Below are positions 56,301-64,000 of a DNA stretch of 64,000 bases, piece after piece (within the stretch, counting starts at the first letter, position 1; each line of letters begins with the position of its first letter). The notes under the pieces were generated by a model. It searched no databases. It was not told where the DNA came from and was given only the letters and a program-made list of their open reading frames with translations. The position numbers were made by a program, and so were the translations under genes. Origin of the DNA: Mycobacterium sp. IS-3022 (GTDB lineage: Bacteria; Actinomycetota; Actinomycetes; Mycobacteriales; Mycobacteriaceae); assembly GCF_001500065.1 (NCBI RefSeq), contig NZ_LQIN01000009.1, forward strand, positions 32,832 through 96,831, read 5' to 3'.

Positions 56301-59300
56301 ATGTGGTGATTGGTCAATATCAGCCGGTGCTGGTCTGCTTTGGTGCGGATCAACACCACCCGAAATGGCGACGCCTCGACCAGGTCGCAGACCGCGGCGC
56401 GTTCGGCGGCACAGAGCCGCTCGATTTCCTCATCGGGCGCTACGCCGTCGAAATCCGCGTAGCGCCAGTCGATTTCGGGAGCAGCCGGGATGATCTGCAC
56501 CGGTTCGTCGAACTCTTGGTAGAAGCGGGCCACCAGATTCGGATGCCGGGTGACCACGGCGTGCACCGCTTCGCGCAGCCGGGCGGGGTCGAGCGGACCG
56601 GTCAGGGTGATATCCAGCTGCCCCGTGTACAGGTCGTCGCTGACCAGCGCGGTGTTGGCGTGGAACAGCAGCCCGCGCTGCACCGGGCTCAGCGGCAGCA
56701 CATCGGCGACTGCGAGTCGGCGCTGCAGTTCGTCGATCTGCTGCTGGCTCAACCGGGCAGGCGCGATGTCCGACGGGGTCAATCCGCCTCCGCCACTGCG
56801 CACGTGCGCGCACATGCCGATCAGGGCCTCGACCCACAATTGGCTCAGCCGGCTGATCTGCGCGTGATCGAGCGCCGAGAGCGCCCACGTCCAGTCGGCG
56901 CGCAGATTCGGGCCGGTGTCCGTGGCGACTGCGACGGCGTTGAGCTCCACGGTGTGCGCCAGTGGCATGGGCACTGCTGCGCAGGCGGCGGTCAGCGACG
57001 GACCTTCCGGGGAGATCCGCCACCCATCAGCGGACCCGCCGGGCGCTGCGGCACCGATGCGGCCCAGATAGTTGAAGCCGATCGCCGGGTCCGCCACCTC
57101 CAGATCCGCCGCGACGTTCAGGTAGCGCAGCAGACCGTAGGTCAGCCCATCGGGCAAGGCGCGAAGCTGTTCCTTGGCGTCCTTGATGACCGCGCTCAGC
57201 GCCGCGTCGCCCGTCATCACCTGCGCCCATGACAGCCCGCCGGCGGGTCCGCCGACGTTCAAGGACACCGGGTACTTGGCGGTGAACCACCCCACCGTGT
57301 GCGACAGGTCAATTGGTGCGGAGATTCCTGCTAGATCCTCGGAGCGGCCGTGGCTCTCCACATCGATGCCGATCGCCGCGCTGCCGGTGCCGAACGACTC
57401 GGCCACCGCCAAGGCGAGCGCGATCAACAGAATGTCTTGTGTCCCAGCGTGAAACGCCGCGGGTACCTCATCGAGCAGCATGCGGGTCGTCTCGGAATCC
57501 ACCGTGACCGAGAGGCGCTCGGCCGTGGCGAATGTGTCCACTGCGGGCTGCACTGCCGGCAGTACGGCGGGGGTCGCCGCCACCTGCCGCCATACGTTCG
57601 CCTGTTCGACGACCTTTGGGTGGCGGGCGTGCTCAGCCAGCACCTCCGCCCATCGCTGGAACGACGTCCCCGCCGCCGGCAGCGCTGCCTGCTGCCCTGC
57701 TCGATGCTGGGCCCACGCGATGTTGAGGTCATCCAACAGGATTCGCCACGACACCCCGTCGACGGCCAAGTGGTGAATGATCACGACGAGCTGACCTGTG
57801 GCCGAAATCCACAGCGCGCTGAGCATCGCCCCGGCGGCCGGGTTCAACCGCGCCCGCGCCTCCCGCAGCGCCTCGTCGGACAACGCATCCACCGATCGCA
57901 GGCACCCATGCGCGTCGACCGACCCCGGCTGGGGCACGTGTAGTGACCACGGCCCGGAGTCCGCGGTGTCGACACGCAGCCGCAGCATGGCGTGCCGATC
58001 CAGCAAGGCCTGCAACATCGCCGCCACGTCGGCCTCGGTCACTCCGGCCGGGGCTTGGACGACCATGGTCTGGTTGAACTCGTCGACCGGGCCCTGGACG
58101 CCGGCCAGCCAACGCATGATCGGCGTCGCGACGACGGGCCCGACGCCCTCGTCGACGGGGCCGTGCGCACCGCCGGTCATTCCGGCGACCCGGGCCAGCC
58201 GCGCCACGGTCTGCTCGACGAAGACGTCGCGCGGGCGACACGACAGCCCGGCCGCCCGGGCCCGGGCCACCACCTGCATCGACAGGATGCTGTCCCCACC
58301 CAGGTCGAAGAACGAGTCATCGACGCCGACGCGGTCCAGACCCAGCACCTGGGCGTAGATGCCGGCCAGGATCTCCTCGACCGCGTCGGCGGGGGCGCGG
58401 TACCGATCGCCGTCGCCATAGTCGGGGGCGGGCAGGGCGCGGGTGTCGAGCTTGCCGTTGGGTGTCAGCGGCAGCGACTCGAGGACCACGATCGCCGTCG
58501 GCACCATGTACCCGGGCAACCGCTCGGCCAGCGCGGCACGCAGCCCGCCCGGATCGGTAGACCCGGTGACATAGCCGACCAGCCGCTTGTCGCCAGGGCG
58601 GTCCTCGCGCGCGATCACTGCCGCCTGGCCCACTCCGTCGAGGGCGGCCAGCGCGGCTTGGATCTCACCGAGCTCGATGCGATAGCCGCGGATCTTGACC
58701 TGCTCGTCGGCGCGACCCAGATAGTCCAGCTGCCCGTCAGGGCGCCAACACACCAGATCGCCTGTGCGGTACATCCGTGTCCCGGGCGCGCCGAACGGAC
58801 AGGCCACAAACCTCGTCCCGGTCAACCCGCCGCGACTCAAATACCCCACGCCCACACCGGCGCCGGCCACATACAACTCACCGATCACGCCGGCAGGCAC
58901 CGGGTGCAACCACTCATCGAGCACAAACAACGCCGCGCCGGGCACCGGCGCACCGATCGGCACCCCCGATCCCGGGCTCAGTGGCGCACTGATCGCCACA
59001 CACATCGTGGTCTCGGTCGGGCCGTAGGCGTTGATCATCACCCGACCCGGCGCCCAGCGATCGACCACCTCGGCCGAGCAGGCCTCACCGACCACCACCA
59101 CCGCCGCCGACTCCAACCCCTCGCGTGGCAAAAGCCTTACCGCAGAAGGAGTCTGGGTGAGCACGTCGACGTTTTCAGCTACCAGCAATGCGTGGAAGTC
59201 CTCGGGGGAGCCCGCTACCTCCTCGGGCACCACCACCACTCGGCCACCCCGCAACAGCGCGCCGAAGACCTCCCATACCGACACGTCGAAGGCCAACGAA

Positions 59301-62300
59301 TGACACAACGGCCACACACCCGCAGTCGGCAGGCCGGCATCGAGCGACTCCAGCAGCTGGGTCACGTTGCGGTGGGTGATCGCGACACCCTTGGGCACAC
59401 CGGTGGTGCCCGACGTGTAGATGAGGTAGGCGATGTCATCGGGGGACGGGTCCGGCAAGGCGGCGCTGGGCCGGATGGCAGCGGTGCCCTCGATATCACC
59501 GACGTCGATCACCGAAACATCGCAGCCGTCCAAGCGCTCGGCCAACGCCGCGGTGGTGATCGCGGCAATCGGCGCGGAATCGGAGACCATGAATTTCATC
59601 CGCGCGTCCGGCACCGCCGCGTCGATCGGCAGATACGCCGCCCCGGTCTTGAGCACGGCCAACATCGCCACAATCGCCTCGGCCGATCGCTCGAACAGCA
59701 GCGCCACGCACTCACCCGGGCCGACACCGTGGCCGATCAGCAAGTGTGCCAATCGATTCGCAGCGTCGTCGAGTTCGCGGTAGGTCCACGAGCGTTCCCC
59801 GCAGGTGATCGCCACGGCCTCGGGCACACGCGTCACATGCTGGGCGAACAACGCCGGAACCGACACCGCGCCCGGGAGAGGCTGGGTCAACGCCGCGCGG
59901 TTGCTCCACCCATCCAGGCGGGCGTGTTCGAGCTCATCGAGCACATCAATCGACGACAACGTCGCCGCCGGATCGGCGGTCATCGCCTCGACCACCCGCT
60001 GGAGTCGCGCGATCAACCTTTCGACGCTTGCGGCGTCGAACACATCGGTGCGAAACTCCACGCTCCCGCCGATCCCGGCGGGCTCACCTGTCTCGGTGAA
60101 CCGTTCGGCCAACGAAAGCGACAGATCCATGCGCGCGGTGCGGGTGTCCACCGGCACCGGGTTGACCTGCAGATCACCCAAGGCCAGGTTCGCGGGCTCG
60201 TTGTTCTGCCATGCCAGCATCACCTGCACCAGCGGATGATGGGTCAGACTTCGGGTCGGGTTGAGCCGCTCCACGAGGACCTCGAAGGGCACGTCCTGAT
60301 GTTCGTACGCGGCCAGGCTGCGTGTTCGAACCTGGTCCAGCAGTTCGGCGGCGGTGGAATCGCCGGCCACATCGACGCGCAACACCAACGTGTTTACGAA
60401 GAACCCGACCAACTCATCGAGCGCCGGGTCACGCCGCCCGGCGATCGGAAAGCCAATGGGCACCTCAGAATTCGAGCTGAGCTTGGCCAACAGCACCGCC
60501 AACGCGGCCTGCAGCAGCATGAAGCTGGTCGCGCTGTGTTCGCGAGCAACTGCCTGCACTCGCTGCTGCAGCTCGGCAGGCCAGTCGACAGCGACCGTGG
60601 CGCCGCGTTGATCGGCCACCAGGGGATAGGGTCGATCGGTGGGCAGCGCCAACCGCTCGGGCAGACCGGCCAGCGCCTGCTCCCAATAGTTCAGCTGCGC
60701 GGCAATACGGCTGTCGCCGTCCTCGAGATCACCCAACTGCGCCCGCTGCCACAACGTGTAATCGACATACTGCACCGGCAACGGCGCCCAACCCGGCGCC
60801 GACCCGGCACACCGGCTGGCATACGCCACCCCCAGGTCACGCACCAACGGGGCGATCGACCAGCCGTCCGCGGCGATATGGTGCACCACCGCCACCAACA
60901 CATGCTCGTCATCGGCGATACGGAAAAGTGTTGCCCGCAACGGGATCTCCGTCGCCAAGTCGAACGTGGCGCGGGCCGCCGCGCTGACGGCCTCGTCGAG
61001 ACGAGCCGCCGACCAGCCCGAGGCGTCGATCACCTGACGGCCGACATCGGCCCGCTCCATCGGGACAACCACCTGCCGGGGGAGCCCGTCGACATCGGCG
61101 AACAGTGTGCGCAGGCTCTCGTGACGGTCCACCACATCGGCGAATGCCGCACCCAGCGCGTCGACATCCAGGTGTCCCCCAAGCCGCATCGCCGCGGCCA
61201 TGTTGTAAACCGGTGAGGCGCCCTGCAATTGGTCGATGAACCACAACCGGGTCTGGGCGAACGACAGTGGGACCACCGAAGGCCGCTCGACAGCCACCAC
61301 CGGGTCAAGTCCACACCCTTCGCCACCGATACGCGGGGCCAACTGGGCAACCGTGGGCGCATCGAAGACAGCGCGCACGGCAAGGCTTGAATCCAGTGAC
61401 TTGTTGATCGCGGCGACCAGACGCATTGCCGACAGCGAATCGCCGCCCAGGTCGAAGAACGAGTCGTCGAGTCCGACGCGGTCGACACCGAGCACGTGGG
61501 CGTAGATGCCGGCCAGAACTTCCTCGACCGCGCTTACCGGGGCGCGGTGGTGATCGGTTTCGTGGTACTCCGGTGCGGGCAGGGCGCGAGTGTCGAGTTT
61601 GCCGTTGACGGTCAGCGGTAGCGCGTCGATGGCCACCACCGCGGCCGGCACCATATACGGCGGGAGCTGCTCGGCCAGCGCGGGACGCAGCCCGGCCGGG
61701 TCGGCGGTGCCGGTGAAATAAGCCACCAGGCGCTTGTCGCCGGGGCGGTCCTCGCGGGCGACGACGACCGCTTGATCAACCCCATCCAGCGCGGCCAGGG
61801 CGGCCTGGATCTCACCTGGCTCGATGCGATATCCGCGGATCTTGACCTGCTTGTCGGCGCGCCCGACGTATCGCAGCTGCCCGTCGGCGCCCCAGCGCGC
61901 CAGATCGCCTGTGCGATACATCCGCTCGCCAGGGCCGCCGAACGGACACGCCACAAACCGCGATCCGGTCAGACCCGACCGGCCCACGTACCCGTATGCC
62001 TGCCCGGAACCGGCCACATACAACTCACCGACGACACCGGCCGGCACCGGACGCAGCCATCTGTCCAGCACAAAAAAGCCCAGATGCGCCAACGGCACCC
62101 CGATCGGGCTGGCATTGCCCTCGATGTCGCTGTCGACGATCTCCCGGAACGAGGCATGCACCGTCGTCTCGGTGGTGCCGTACATGTTGATCAGGCGCGG
62201 TGATTCGGGGTGGTGGTCCAGCCACGTCCTGAGCCGCTGGGGTTCCAGCGCTTCCCCGGCGAACACCACCGCCTCGAGCTCGAGCCGCTGTCCCAGCTCA

Positions 62301-64000
62301 GGGGCCAGCGCATCAGCGGCTTGCAACGCGTAGAACGCGGAGGGGGTTTGGCTGAGGACGGTGATGTGTTGGTTGATGAGCAGGGCGTGGAATTCTGTGG
62401 GTGATCCAACGATGGAGTCGGGCACGATCACCAGTTGTCCGCCGCCCAGCAGGGCGCCGAAGATCTCCCAGACCGAGACGTCGAAGGCGTAGGAATGCCA
62501 CTGCGACCACACCCCGGCCGGGGGCAGATGCGGATGCGCCGAGGCCAGCAGCCGGGTCACGTTGTGGTGGGTGACGGCAACCCCTTTGGGCACCCCGGTG
62601 GTGCCCGAGGTGTAGATCAGATACGCGATGTCCTCGGCGGCCGGGGCCGGCAGTACCGGGTCGGGCCGGGCCGCGACCGCGGGGTCGTCGAGATCGGCGA
62701 CATCGAGGACCACCAGATCGCAGCCATCCAGGCGTGAGCGCAGATCGGCGGTGGTGACCGCCGCGACCGGCGCGGCATCGGCCAGCACAAACTCGATCCG
62801 CGCATCGGGCACCGCCGGATCGATCGGCACATAGGCCGCCCCGGTCTTGAGCACCGCCAAAATCGCCACGACCGCCTCAACAGACCGCGGCGCCAGCAAC
62901 GCCACCCGCTCGCCGGGTCCGACACCGCGAGCAATCAGCAAGTGCGCCAACCGGTTCGACGCCTCATCGAGCTCGCCATAGCGCATCGAGCGGTCGCCGA
63001 AACGCAGCGCCACCGCCTGCGGGGCGCGCGCCACCTGCGCGGCGAACAACTGCGGAATCGAGGCCGCCACCGGCGCCGGCTCGGTCAACACCGCCCGGTT
63101 GGCCCACCCATCCAGGCGCGCGCACTCGGCCTCATCGACCACATCGATCGACGAAAGCCGCCGCCGCGAGTCAACGCTCATCACCTCCAGCACCCGCCGC
63201 AACCGCCCCACCAGCGTTTGGATGCTCGCCGCATCGAACACATCAGTGCGAAACTCCACCGACCCGCCGATCCCGGCCGGCTCACCGGCAGCGCTCCAAC
63301 GCTCGGCCAGGGTGAACGTCAAATCCATTCGCGCGGTCTGGGTTTGCACCGGCACCGGAGTGACCTGCACATCCCCCAACACCAACTCCACGCCCGCGCC
63401 GTTGTCGTGACCGGCGAAGTTCTGCCAGGCCAACAACACCTGCACCAACGGATGATGGGCCAGACTGCGCGCCGGATTGAGCCGCTCCACCAACACCTCG
63501 AACGGCACATCCTGATGCTCATAAGCGGCCAAACTGCGCTGCTGAACCTGGGCCAACAACTCGGCCACCGTCAGATCCGCGCCCAAATCCACCCGCAACA
63601 CCAACGTGTTGACGAAAAAGCCCACCAACTCATCGAGCGCCGGATCAGAACGACCAGCCACCGGAAACCCGAACGCCACATCAGCACTGGCGCTGACCCG
63701 AGACAACAACACCGCCAACGCCGCCTGCACCACCATGAAACTGGTCGCACCGTGCGCACGAGCCAACCCGGCAACCCGCTGCTGCAACTCAGCCGGCCAA
63801 TCCACCACCACACCGGCGCCGCGGTGATCAGCAACCACCGGATACGGCCGATCAGTGGGCAACACCAACCGCTCGGGCATCCCCGCCAGCGCCTGCTCCC
63901 AAAACCTCAGCTGCCCAGCAACCGCACTCCCGGGATCGGCCAACTCCCCCAACTGTTCACGCTGCCACAACGTGTAATCGACATACTGCACCGCCAACTC
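39653..64000 (-). CDS. Giant multimodular NRPS, C-terminal 8.1 thousand residues (5' end outside)
   Basis: One uninterrupted frame of about 8115 codons running off the right edge; the real start is outside. Order in translation: C(partial)-A-T, C-A-T-E, C-A-T, C-A-T-E, C-A-T, C-A-T-E, C-T, stop. Six A domains all have YTSGTTGxPKG and the C-terminal NGKLD lysine; seven T domains all have GGDS; three E domains have HHLAVD-x-VSW. C domains after E domains start with LPL(S/T)PxQxGLL(F/Y)H, as expected for D-residue acceptors. No thioesterase or reductase follows the last T. No MbtH-like gene is in the window. The product should be a peptide of at least six residues with D residues at every second visible position, probably N-acylated. 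Confidence 0.95.
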   Translation of the reverse strand, partial: ELAVQYVDYTLWQREQLGELADPGSAVAGQLRFWEQALAGMPERLVLPTDRPYPVVADHRGAGVVVDWPAELQQRVAGLARAHGATSFMVVQAALAVLLSRVSASADVAFGFPVAGRSDPALDELVGFFVNTLVLRVDLGADLTVAELLAQVQQRSLAAYEHQDVPFEVLVERLNPARSLAHHPLVQVLLAWQNFAGHDNGAGVELVLGDVQVTPVPVQTQTARMDLTFTLAERWSAAGEPAGIGGSVEFRTDVFDAASIQTLVGRLRRVLEVMSVDSRRRLSSIDVVDEAECARLDGWANRAVLTEPAPVAASIPQLFAAQVARAPQAVALRFGDRSMRYGELDEASNRLAHLLIARGVGPGERVALLAPRSVEAVVAILAVLKTGAAYVPIDPAVPDARIEFVLADAAPVAAVTTADLRSRLDGCDLVVLDVADLDDPAVAARPDPVLPAPAAEDIAYLIYTSGTTGVPKGVAVTHHNVTRLLASAHPHLPPAGVWSQWHSYAFDVSVWEIFGALLGGGQLVIVPDSIVGSPTEFHALLINQHITVLSQTPSAFYALQAADALAPELGQRLELEAVVFAGEALEPQRLRTWLDHHPESPRLINMYGTTETTVHASFREIVDSDIEGNASPIGVPLAHLGFFVLDRWLRPVPAGVVGELYVAGSGQAYGYVGRSGLTGSRFVACPFGGPGERMYRTGDLARWGADGQLRYVGRADKQVKIRGYRIEPGEIQAALAALDGVDQAVVVAREDRPGDKRLVAYFTGTADPAGLRPALAEQLPPYMVPAAVVAIDALPLTVNGKLDTRALPAPEYHETDHHRAPVSAVEEVLAGIYAHVLGVDRVGLDDSFFDLGGDSLSAMRLVAAINKSLDSSLAVRAVFDAPTVAQLAPRIGGEGCGLDPVVAVERPSVVPLSFAQTRLWFIDQLQGASPVYNMAAAMRLGGHLDVDALGAAFADVVDRHESLRTLFADVDGLPRQVVVPMERADVGRQVIDASGWSAARLDEAVSAAARATFDLATEIPLRATLFRIADDEHVLVAVVHHIAADGWSIAPLVRDLGVAYASRCAGSAPGWAPLPVQYVDYTLWQRAQLGDLEDGDSRIAAQLNYWEQALAGLPERLALPTDRPYPLVADQRGATVAVDWPAELQQRVQAVAREHSATSFMLLQAALAVLLAKLSSNSEVPIGFPIAGRRDPALDELVGFFVNTLVLRVDVAGDSTAAELLDQVRTRSLAAYEHQDVPFEVLVERLNPTRSLTHHPLVQVMLAWQNNEPANLALGDLQVNPVPVDTRTARMDLSLSLAERFTETGEPAGIGGSVEFRTDVFDAASVERLIARLQRVVEAMTADPAATLSSIDVLDELEHARLDGWSNRAALTQPLPGAVSVPALFAQHVTRVPEAVAITCGERSWTYRELDDAANRLAHLLIGHGVGPGECVALLFERSAEAIVAMLAVLKTGAAYLPIDAAVPDARMKFMVSDSAPIAAITTAALAERLDGCDVSVIDVGDIEGTAAIRPSAALPDPSPDDIAYLIYTSGTTGVPKGVAITHRNVTQLLESLDAGLPTAGVWPLCHSLAFDVSVWEVFGALLRGGRVVVVPEEVAGSPEDFHALLVAENVDVLTQTPSAVRLLPREGLESAAVVVVGEACSAEVVDRWAPGRVMINAYGPTETTMCVAISAPLSPGSGVPIGAPVPGAALFVLDEWLHPVPAGVIGELYVAGAGVGVGYLSRGGLTGTRFVACPFGAPGTRMYRTGDLVCWRPDGQLDYLGRADEQVKIRGYRIELGEIQAALAALDGVGQAAVIAREDRPGDKRLVGYVTGSTDPGGLRAALAERLPGYMVPTAIVVLESLPLTPNGKLDTRALPAPDYGDGDRYRAPADAVEEILAGIYAQVLGLDRVGVDDSFFDLGGDSILSMQVVARARAAGLSCRPRDVFVEQTVARLARVAGMTGGAHGPVDEGVGPVVATPIMRWLAGVQGPVDEFNQTMVVQAPAGVTEADVAAMLQALLDRHAMLRLRVDTADSGPWSLHVPQPGSVDAHGCLRSVDALSDEALREARARLNPAAGAMLSALWISATGQLVVIIHHLAVDGVSWRILLDDLNIAWAQHRAGQQAALPAAGTSFQRWAEVLAEHARHPKVVEQANVWRQVAATPAVLPAVQPAVDTFATAERLSVTVDSETTRMLLDEVPAAFHAGTQDILLIALALAVAESFGTGSAAIGIDVESHGRSEDLAGISAPIDLSHTVGWFTAKYPVSLNVGGPAGGLSWAQVMTGDAALSAVIKDAKEQLRALPDGLTYGLLRYLNVAADLEVADPAIGFNYLGRIGAAAPGGSADGWRISPEGPSLTAACAAVPMPLAHTVELNAVAVATDTGPNLRADWTWALSALDHAQISRLSQLWVEALIGMCAHVRSGGGGLTPSDIAPARLSQQQIDELQRRLAVADVLPLSPVQRGLLFHANTALVSDDLYTGQLDITLTGPLDPARLREAVHAVVTRHPNLVARFYQEFDEPVQIIPAAPEIDWRYADFDGVAPDEEIERLCAAERAAVCDLVEASPFRVVLIRTKADQHRLILTNHHIVLDGWSLPILLQEIFADYHGMRLPTPAPYRSFITWLAERDLDSAHTAWREMFAGFDTPTLVSPQAQIAVGRRGTESFSVSAQTTRALGELARSHHTTVNIVLQAAFARLLCGLTGQHDVAFGTVVSGRPADVADAESMVGLLINTVPVRATFTAATTTADLLGQLQRAHNDTLEHQHLALNDIHRITGHEKLFDTLFVYENYPIDAATALGDHQLAVTDVSFHESTHYPLAVQAVPGPELGFRIEYDAGVFDAHGIAALGERLEAVLVAMTADPARRLSQVDVLDEAELARLDEWGNRAVLTQPVTGTSVPALFAAQAARSPDAVALVCGEHSWTYREVDEAANRLAHFLVRRGAGPGERVAVLFNRSAEAIVSILAVMKAGAAYLPIDPAVPAARIEFMLTDAAPIAAVTTADLATRFDGFDVTVIDVDDPAIAAQPGTALPGPAPDDLAHIIYTSGTTGTPKGVAVTQRNVTQLFDSLRIGVDLSAEQVWTQFHSYAFDFSVWEIWGALLHGGRLVVVPESVARSPQQFHRLLVREQVTVLTQTPSAAGVLPVEGLDAAALVIGAEPCPPELVDRWAPGRAMVNVYGPTETTMWLCASAPLAAGSGSPPIGSPTAWASFFVLDGWLRPVPAGVVGELYLAGRGVGVGYWRRSGLTASRFVPCPFGGAGAPGTRMYRTGDLVRWRGDGQLDYLGRADEQVKIRGYRIELGEIRSALTALDGVEQAAVIAREDQPGVKRLVGYVTGAVDAVKARAALADRLPGYMVPAAVVVLEALPVTVNGKLDTRALPAPDYRVVDRYRAPADAVEEILAGIYAQVLGLDRVGVDDSFFDLGGDSISAMRLVAAVNAGLGVDVAVRTVFEAPTVAQLAPRVGEGGGGLEPLVVAQRPAVVPLSFAQNRLWFIDQLQGPSPVYNMPTAVRISGVLDVAALGAALGDVVGRHESLRTLFTAVEGVPRQVVVAAESACLDWDVVDAVGWSVGRLRDAVGAEAGHAFDLSTEIPMRARLFRVGVDEHVLVVVVHHIAADGWSIAPLVADLGVAYASRCAGRAPGWAPLPVQYVDYTLWQRAQLGDLEDGQSRIAAQLAYWQDVLAGMPERVQLPTDRPYPLVADQRGAVVAVDWPAQVQRRVREVAGRYNATSFMVVQAALGVLLSQLSASSDVAVGFPIAGRRDPALDELVGFFVNTLVLRLDLAGDPTVAEVLAQVRARSLAAYEHQDVPFEVLVERLNPTRSLAHHPLVQVALAWQNFAGDPAAGLALGDVAVSAVPVDTHTARMDVSFSLAERFSEAGDLAGIGGAVEFRTDVFDAASIEVLIERLQTVVVAMTADPGRRLSSIDVLGAGERARLDEWGNRAVLNESVPGAASVSVPELLAAQVARTPDAVAVSADGHSWTYRELDEAANRLAHVLAGHGAGSGRCVALLLERSAEAIVAMLAVLKTGAAYLAIDAAVPAARVEFMLADAAPVAAVTMAALADRLEGYRLPVIDIDDPAIAHQPATALPAPAPEDIAYLIYTSGTTGVPKGVAVTHRNLGHLAQSSPPHLPAEQVWTQCHSYAFDFSVWEIWAALLHGGRLVVVPESVTTSPPDFHALLVRERVNVLTQTPSAVAALSPQGLESVALLLGGEACPADVVDRWAPGRVMINAYGPTEITVYASMSAPLTPGSGAAPIGAPVSTAALFVLDEWLRPVPAGVIGELYVAGAGVACGYLGRSGLTASRFVPCPFGGAGAPGTRMYRTGDLVRWRGDGQLDYLGRADEQVKIRGYRIELGEIRSALTALDGVEQAAVIAREDQPGVKRLVGYVTGAVDAVKARAALADRLPGYMVPAAVVVLEALPVTVNGKLDTRALPAPDYRVVDRYRAPADAVEEILAGIYAQVLGLDRVGVDDSFFDLGGDSILSMQVVSRARASGVLCRPRDIFVEQTVARLARVVGVAGDDVDLTDEGTGPVAATPIIRWLHDVRTTGGPVDEFNQTMVVQAPAGVTEADVEVVLQALLDRHAMLRLRATDDGAGGWSLLVPEKGSVHPRLESVDVWSDEALAAARSRLDPATGTMVSPLWIASTGQLVLIVHHLAVDAVSWRILLEDLNIAWAQHRHGQPVALPATGTSFARWASLLSEQALTPAVVNEADSWRRVLATPAALPAVQPEVDTYETAGHLTAALDVETTRALLGDVPAAFRAGIQDILLIAFGMALTQFLDTAATPVGIDVEGHGRIEDLENLSAPIDLSRTVGWFTTKYPVALNTGGLRWSQVVAGEPALGPVIKSAKEQLRALPDGLTYGLLRYLNPNVDLPGSEPTVGFNYLGRLVGTANAADLRDIWQVSHDGMSHTAAAGAIPMPLGHTVELNASTVDSDTGPQLHAAWTWAPSALDDARISRLNQLWFDALTGICAHVAAGGGGLTPSDIAPAQLTQRQLDELSRQHRIADVLPLTPLQQGLLFHASATIGDDHDDVYAMQLDVTVTGPLDPDRLREAVHTVVNRHPHLVARFSQRFDEPVQIIPADPGVPWRYLEMVTDDPDVPAQVQQLCAAERAAVCDVVHEPAFRATLIRTADNEHRFVMTYHHIVLDGWSLPILLQEIFASYFGQRLPAAGSYRSFVTWLAAQDADAARAAWREVLAGFDTPTLVAPKTRSGPGRRGTESFRLTAETTQAVNELARSCRTTANTVLQAAWAQVLMWLTGHHDVAFGVAVSGRSAEVADAESMVGLLINTVPVRATITPATTIADLLGDLQRRHSDTLDHQHLALNEIHRAAGHDQLFDTLFVYQNYPVETAAMSMADGLAITEFNDREFNHYPLTLQAMPGTELVLRVEFDTDLFDENRVQKIIARFERAVVSATRRLLPMDLLDDDERANLDEWGNRAVLTRPASAPVAIPALFAEQVARSPEAAAVSFDGRSMTYRELDEASNRLAHLLIARGVGAGERVALLSSRSAEAVVAILAVLKTGAAYVPIDPAVPDSRIAFVLGDAAPVAAITTADLADRLDGHGLVVIDVDDPAVEGQPSTALPGPSPDDVAYLIYTSGTTGVPKGVAIPHRNVTRLLDAIDAHLPLTPNQVWTQCHSLAFDVSVCELWGALLHGGRLEVVPESVVRSPEDFYALLVSERVSVLSQTPSAFYALQSVDTQQRGLRDQLRLEAVLFAGEALEPTRLRPWLDHHAETPRLINLYGITETTVHASFREIVDTDVDSPASPIGVPLPSLAFFVLDDWLRPVAPGVVGELYVAGAGLGYGYVGRAGLSATRFVACPFGAPGLQMYRSGDLVCWRADGQLDYVGRADEQVKVRGYRIELGEIQAALAGLAGVEQSVVVAREDRPGDKRLVGYITGTADPAVARAALSEKLPAYMVPAAVVAIDTVPLTVNGKLDRRALPAPEYQGAERYRAPANAVEEILAGIYAQVLGLDRVGVDDSFFELGGDSLSAMRLVAAINKSLDIGLAVRTVFDAPAVAQLALRMGTDEGRLEPLVAGERPAVMPLSFAQSRLWFIDELQGPSPVYNLAVGLRLQGRIDVDALGAAFADVLERHESLRTVFPAADGIPQQLVVPTEQAEFGWETVDATGWQLRRLEEAVEETARHSFTLAEEIPLRARLFRLADDEHVLVAVVHHIAADGWSIRPLVADLGVAYASRCAGQAPGWAPLAVQYADYTLWQRAQLGDLEDSDSRIARQLGFWEGVLGGMPERLMLPTDRPYPLVADQRGATVAVDWPSELHERVRAVAREHGATSFMVMQAALSVLLSKLSASSDVAVGFPIAGRRDPALDELVGFFVNTLVLRVDMAGDPSVADVLAQVRARSLAAYEHQDVPFEVLVERLNPARSLTHHPLVQVILAWQNFAGESAAGLTLGDLEATPLPLDTHTARMDLSFSLAERWTETGEAAGISGTVEFRTDVFDTASIEALIERLQRVLEVMTADSTRPLSVIDVLDADEHARVDAIGNRAALTEPVAADSIVALFEAQVVDAPDAAAVSFDGRGITYRELDEAANRLAHRLISRGVKPGQRVALLFGRSVEAVVAIFAVLKTGAAYVPIDPSVPDARLEFVLGDAAPVAALTTAALAERLAGRGLTVIDMDDSALDNQPVSTLPGPRPDDIAYLIYTSGTTGVPKGVAIPHHNVTRLLRAIDTRLELPPKQVWTQSHSLAFDFSVWEIFGALLHGGRLVIVSDSVARSPEEFHDLLIDEQVNVLSQTPSAFYALQSIDELTPDSASESALDVVVFGGEALEPPRLKAWLEQHPEAPRLINMYGITETTVHASFREIGLADVDNAVSPIGVPLAHLGFFVLDAWLRPVPVGVVGELYVAGAGVGAGYVGRSGLSATRFVACPFGGPGTRMYRTGDLVCWGVDGELRYLGRADEQVKIRGYRIELGEIQAALAGLDGVEQAVVIAREDRPGDKRLVGYVTGIDDSAGLRAQLAERLPAYMVPAAVVTLDALPLTVNGKLDIRALPAPEYSDVDHYRAPANAVEEILACIYAEVLGLERVGVDDSFFDLGGDSISAIQVIMRANAAGLVGRPRDIFVQQTVARLARVVRLADGPGGETDEGTGPVIATPIMHWLKGVESAGGPIDEFNQTVLLQAPAGVIEPDVVVLLQALLDRHAMLRLRAADDGAGGWSLTVPEPGSVDARGCLQSVDVLTNEALVAARSRLKPSDGVMLRAVWASSTGQLALIVHHLAVDGVSWRIVLEDINIALTQHRGGQPVLLPPAGTSFARWAELLNEYARHPDVVGQADVWRQVAAIPAALPAPQPAVDTLATAGHLTELLDAETTHMLLGEVPAAFHAGVHEILLIAFGLAWAQFLGTGGAPITIDVEGHGRQEDLAELGADVDLSRTVGWFTAKYPVSLAVGGLSWTQVVTGDAALGTVLKDAKEQLRSLPDGLTYGLLRYLNPDVELVGRDPAIGFNYFGRLGSPAAYASGDVWRFSQEGLSLTGSAEAMPSDMPIALMHTVELNAVTIDTDYGPHLSATWTWAPSAMDRTAVTRISRLWFDALAGICAHVRRGGGGLTPSDIAPARLSQQQIDELHAQFPIVDVLPLTPLQQGLLYHASIAKGSGDDAYAVQLDIALSGPVDAHRLRDAVQTVVGRHPHLAARFCPQFEQPVQIIPADPVAPWRYVELDAGGAGFDVDEQIERLCVAERAAVCDLVDQPAFRAALIRISDDRYRFVLTNHHIVLDGWSMPILLQEIFAGYHGHRLPAASPYRSFMTWLAERDHAAARAAWREVFTDFDTPILVGPPQELGFGQRSVELFRVPVKTTRALTKLARSHHTTVNTVLQGAWALLLSSLTGEQDVAFGTVVSGRPAEVDGADSMVGLLINTVPVRAHITPATSAADLLDQLQSTHNDTLDHQHLALSEIHRITGQERLFDTVFVYENYPTDTGTPPGANGLAITGFTSRDFYHYPLTVQAGPGRELELRVQYRTDVFDLASVRALIERYQQVLVEMTAHPTRPLSSIDVLDGTDHARLDEIGKRAVSNQPESEALPAPEGDDTAGDYLAPTTLVEQILAGIYAEVLGLDRVGVDESFFDLGGDSISAMRAITAINTALDADLGVSILVDAPSVRSLSEHVCSESAQGHKFGP
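41350..45969 (-). other. NRPS module 6: C-A-T-E
   Basis: C domain about 45950-44570. A domain about 44540-43030 with pocket D-F-W-S-V-G-M-V-H-(K), which agrees with the classical threonine pocket DFWNIGMVHK in 8 of 10 positions; this is the best-supported specificity in the NRPS. T Ser at 42889-42887. E domain about 42760-41350 with [11 protein letters not shown], so D-Thr or D-allo-Thr is expected. Confidence 0.8.
45970..49109 (-). other. NRPS module 5: C-A-T
   Basis: C domain about 49070-47790, D-acceptor type ([12 protein letters not shown]). A domain about 47740-46230. Pocket D-V-C-S-L-A-L-V-H-(K): position 239, Trp in the five other A domains, is Cys here ([10 protein letters not shown] at about 47115). 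This should widen the pocket. T Ser at 46090-46088. Confidence 0.75.
49110..53689 (-). other. NRPS module 4: C-A-T-E
   Basis: C domain about 53650-52270. A domain about 52220-50750; pocket D-F-W-T-L-G-A-V-Y-(K), no firm prediction. T Ser at 50623-50621. E domain about 50480-49110 has [11 protein letters not shown]: the Gly of HHxxxDG is Ala, unlike the other two E domains. Whether epimerization still occurs is uncertain. This module shares the 550-bp exact repeat with module 3. Confidence 0.75.
50628..51177 (-). repeat. 550-bp exact intragenic repeat, module 4 copy
   Basis: Base-for-base identical to 53796-54345 (constant offset 3168). It covers the A-domain C-terminal part from the [10 protein letters not shown] segment through NGKLD to the T-domain FFDLGG. 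It leaves out the specificity pocket, which differs between the two modules. Confidence 0.9.
53690..56789 (-). other. NRPS module 3: C-A-T
   Basis: C domain about 56750-55440 ([11 protein letters not shown]; begins [13 protein letters not shown], the type that follows E domains). A domain about 55400-53940; pocket D-F-W-T-V-G-V-M-W-(K), with a Trp at the floor position where module 2 has Cys and module 4 Tyr. Specificity not assignable. T Ser at 53791-53789. The A-domain C-terminal part is in the 550-bp exact repeat. Confidence 0.75.
53796..54345 (-). repeat. 550-bp exact intragenic repeat, module 3 copy
   Basis: Partner of 50628-51177. Identity stops abruptly at both ends: at the T-domain GGDS codons on one side and at the segment before [10 protein letters not shown] on the other. 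This points to recent gene conversion or unequal crossing over. Confidence 0.9.
56790..61329 (-). other. NRPS module 2: C-A-T-E
   Basis: C domain about 61300-59930 with [12 protein letters not shown] domain about 59900-58430; pocket read as D-V-W-T-V-V-A-M-C-(K), which shares the W-T-V and A-x-C positions with Phe/aromatic pockets but is not a clean match. T Ser at 58291-58289. E domain about 58150-56790 with [12 protein letters not shown], so the residue should be converted to D. Confidence 0.75.
61330..64000 (-). other. NRPS module 1 in window: C(partial)-A-T
   Basis: The C domain is cut by the window edge after its HHxxxDG motif. A domain about 63050-61570: by alignment to GrsA from memory, the pocket reads D-V-W-S-V-A-M-V-H-(K), nearest to the hydroxylated-residue (Thr-like) group. 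T-domain Ser at 61438-61436. The C-domain part has a visibly different, G/T-ending codon style compared with the A domain. Confidence 0.75.

Noticed and set aside
57992..61216. 1074-codon open frame on the plus strand, antisense to the NRPS
   Set aside because: It is a shadow of the G/C-rich codon pattern of the opposite strand. Its translation is rich in Arg, His, Gly and Gln with no domain, and it lies over intact C, A, T and E domains.
39653..64000. Glycopeptidolipid (Mps) or mycobactin synthetase
   Set aside because: Glycopeptidolipid synthetases make a four-residue peptide with glycosyl- and methyltransferase genes nearby, and mycobactin needs salicylate, Ser/Lys modules and MbtH-linked genes. 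The module number, the E pattern and the neighbours here do not fit either.

Overview
The window is chromosomal DNA of a high-GC actinobacterium, almost certainly a rapidly growing Mycobacterium (Mycolicibacterium). The strongest evidence is a block at 6.66-14.72 kb in the gene order of M. tuberculosis Rv0910-Rv0904c: Rv0910 SRPBCC toxin, Rv0909 antitoxin, ctpE, Rv0907 beta-lactamase-like lipoprotein, Rv0906 metallo-hydrolase, echA6 and divergent accD3. Where I recall the M. tuberculosis protein sizes they agree closely. No tRNA, rRNA, insertion sequence, CRISPR array or phage gene was seen.

Layout. (1) 0-6.4 kb: an SDR start on the minus strand, then a plus-strand set of beta-propeller protein, GntR/UTRA regulator, two acyl-CoA ligases and an SDR. 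It looks like a regulated acid-catabolism operon, with two similar palindromes in its promoter region. (2) 6.6-14.7 kb: the Rv0904c-Rv0910 block. (3) 14.8-19.7 kb: small conserved proteins, an Hsp20 chaperone, a lone ANTAR-domain protein, an epoxide hydrolase and a flavoprotein. (4) 19.7-25.6 kb: three ABC exporters on the minus strand; the first two have the complementary defects of a heterodimer with one degenerate ATP site. (5) 25.6-30.0 kb: two fatty-acyl-AMP ligases (FAALs) flanking a cyclopropane-synthase-like methyltransferase. (6) 30.2-32.2 kb: htpG. (7) 32.5-38.9 kb: a fully reducing KS-AT-DH-ER-KR-ACP polyketide synthase. (8) 39.0-39.6 kb: an ICMT-like membrane methyltransferase. (9) 39.65-64.0 kb: the last 8.1 thousand residues of a giant nonribosomal peptide synthetase (NRPS) whose start lies outside the window.

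Working model. Regions 4-9 look like a lipopeptide locus. The FAALs would activate fatty acids and load them on the PKS and/or NRPS. The PKS would extend the chain. The NRPS would add at least six residues, with epimerization in every second module. The CMAS-like and ICMT-like enzymes could methylate the product and the ABC proteins could export it. The visible part is C-A-T, C-A-T-E, C-A-T, C-A-T-E, C-A-T, C-A-T-E, C-T. The final module has lost its A domain and there is no thioesterase or reductase, so how the last residue is loaded and the chain released is unclear. The domain string does not match glycopeptidolipid or mycobactin assembly lines. The NRPS shows recent internal recombination (a 550-bp exact repeat between modules 3 and 4), and the FAAL pair shares a 162-bp exact block.
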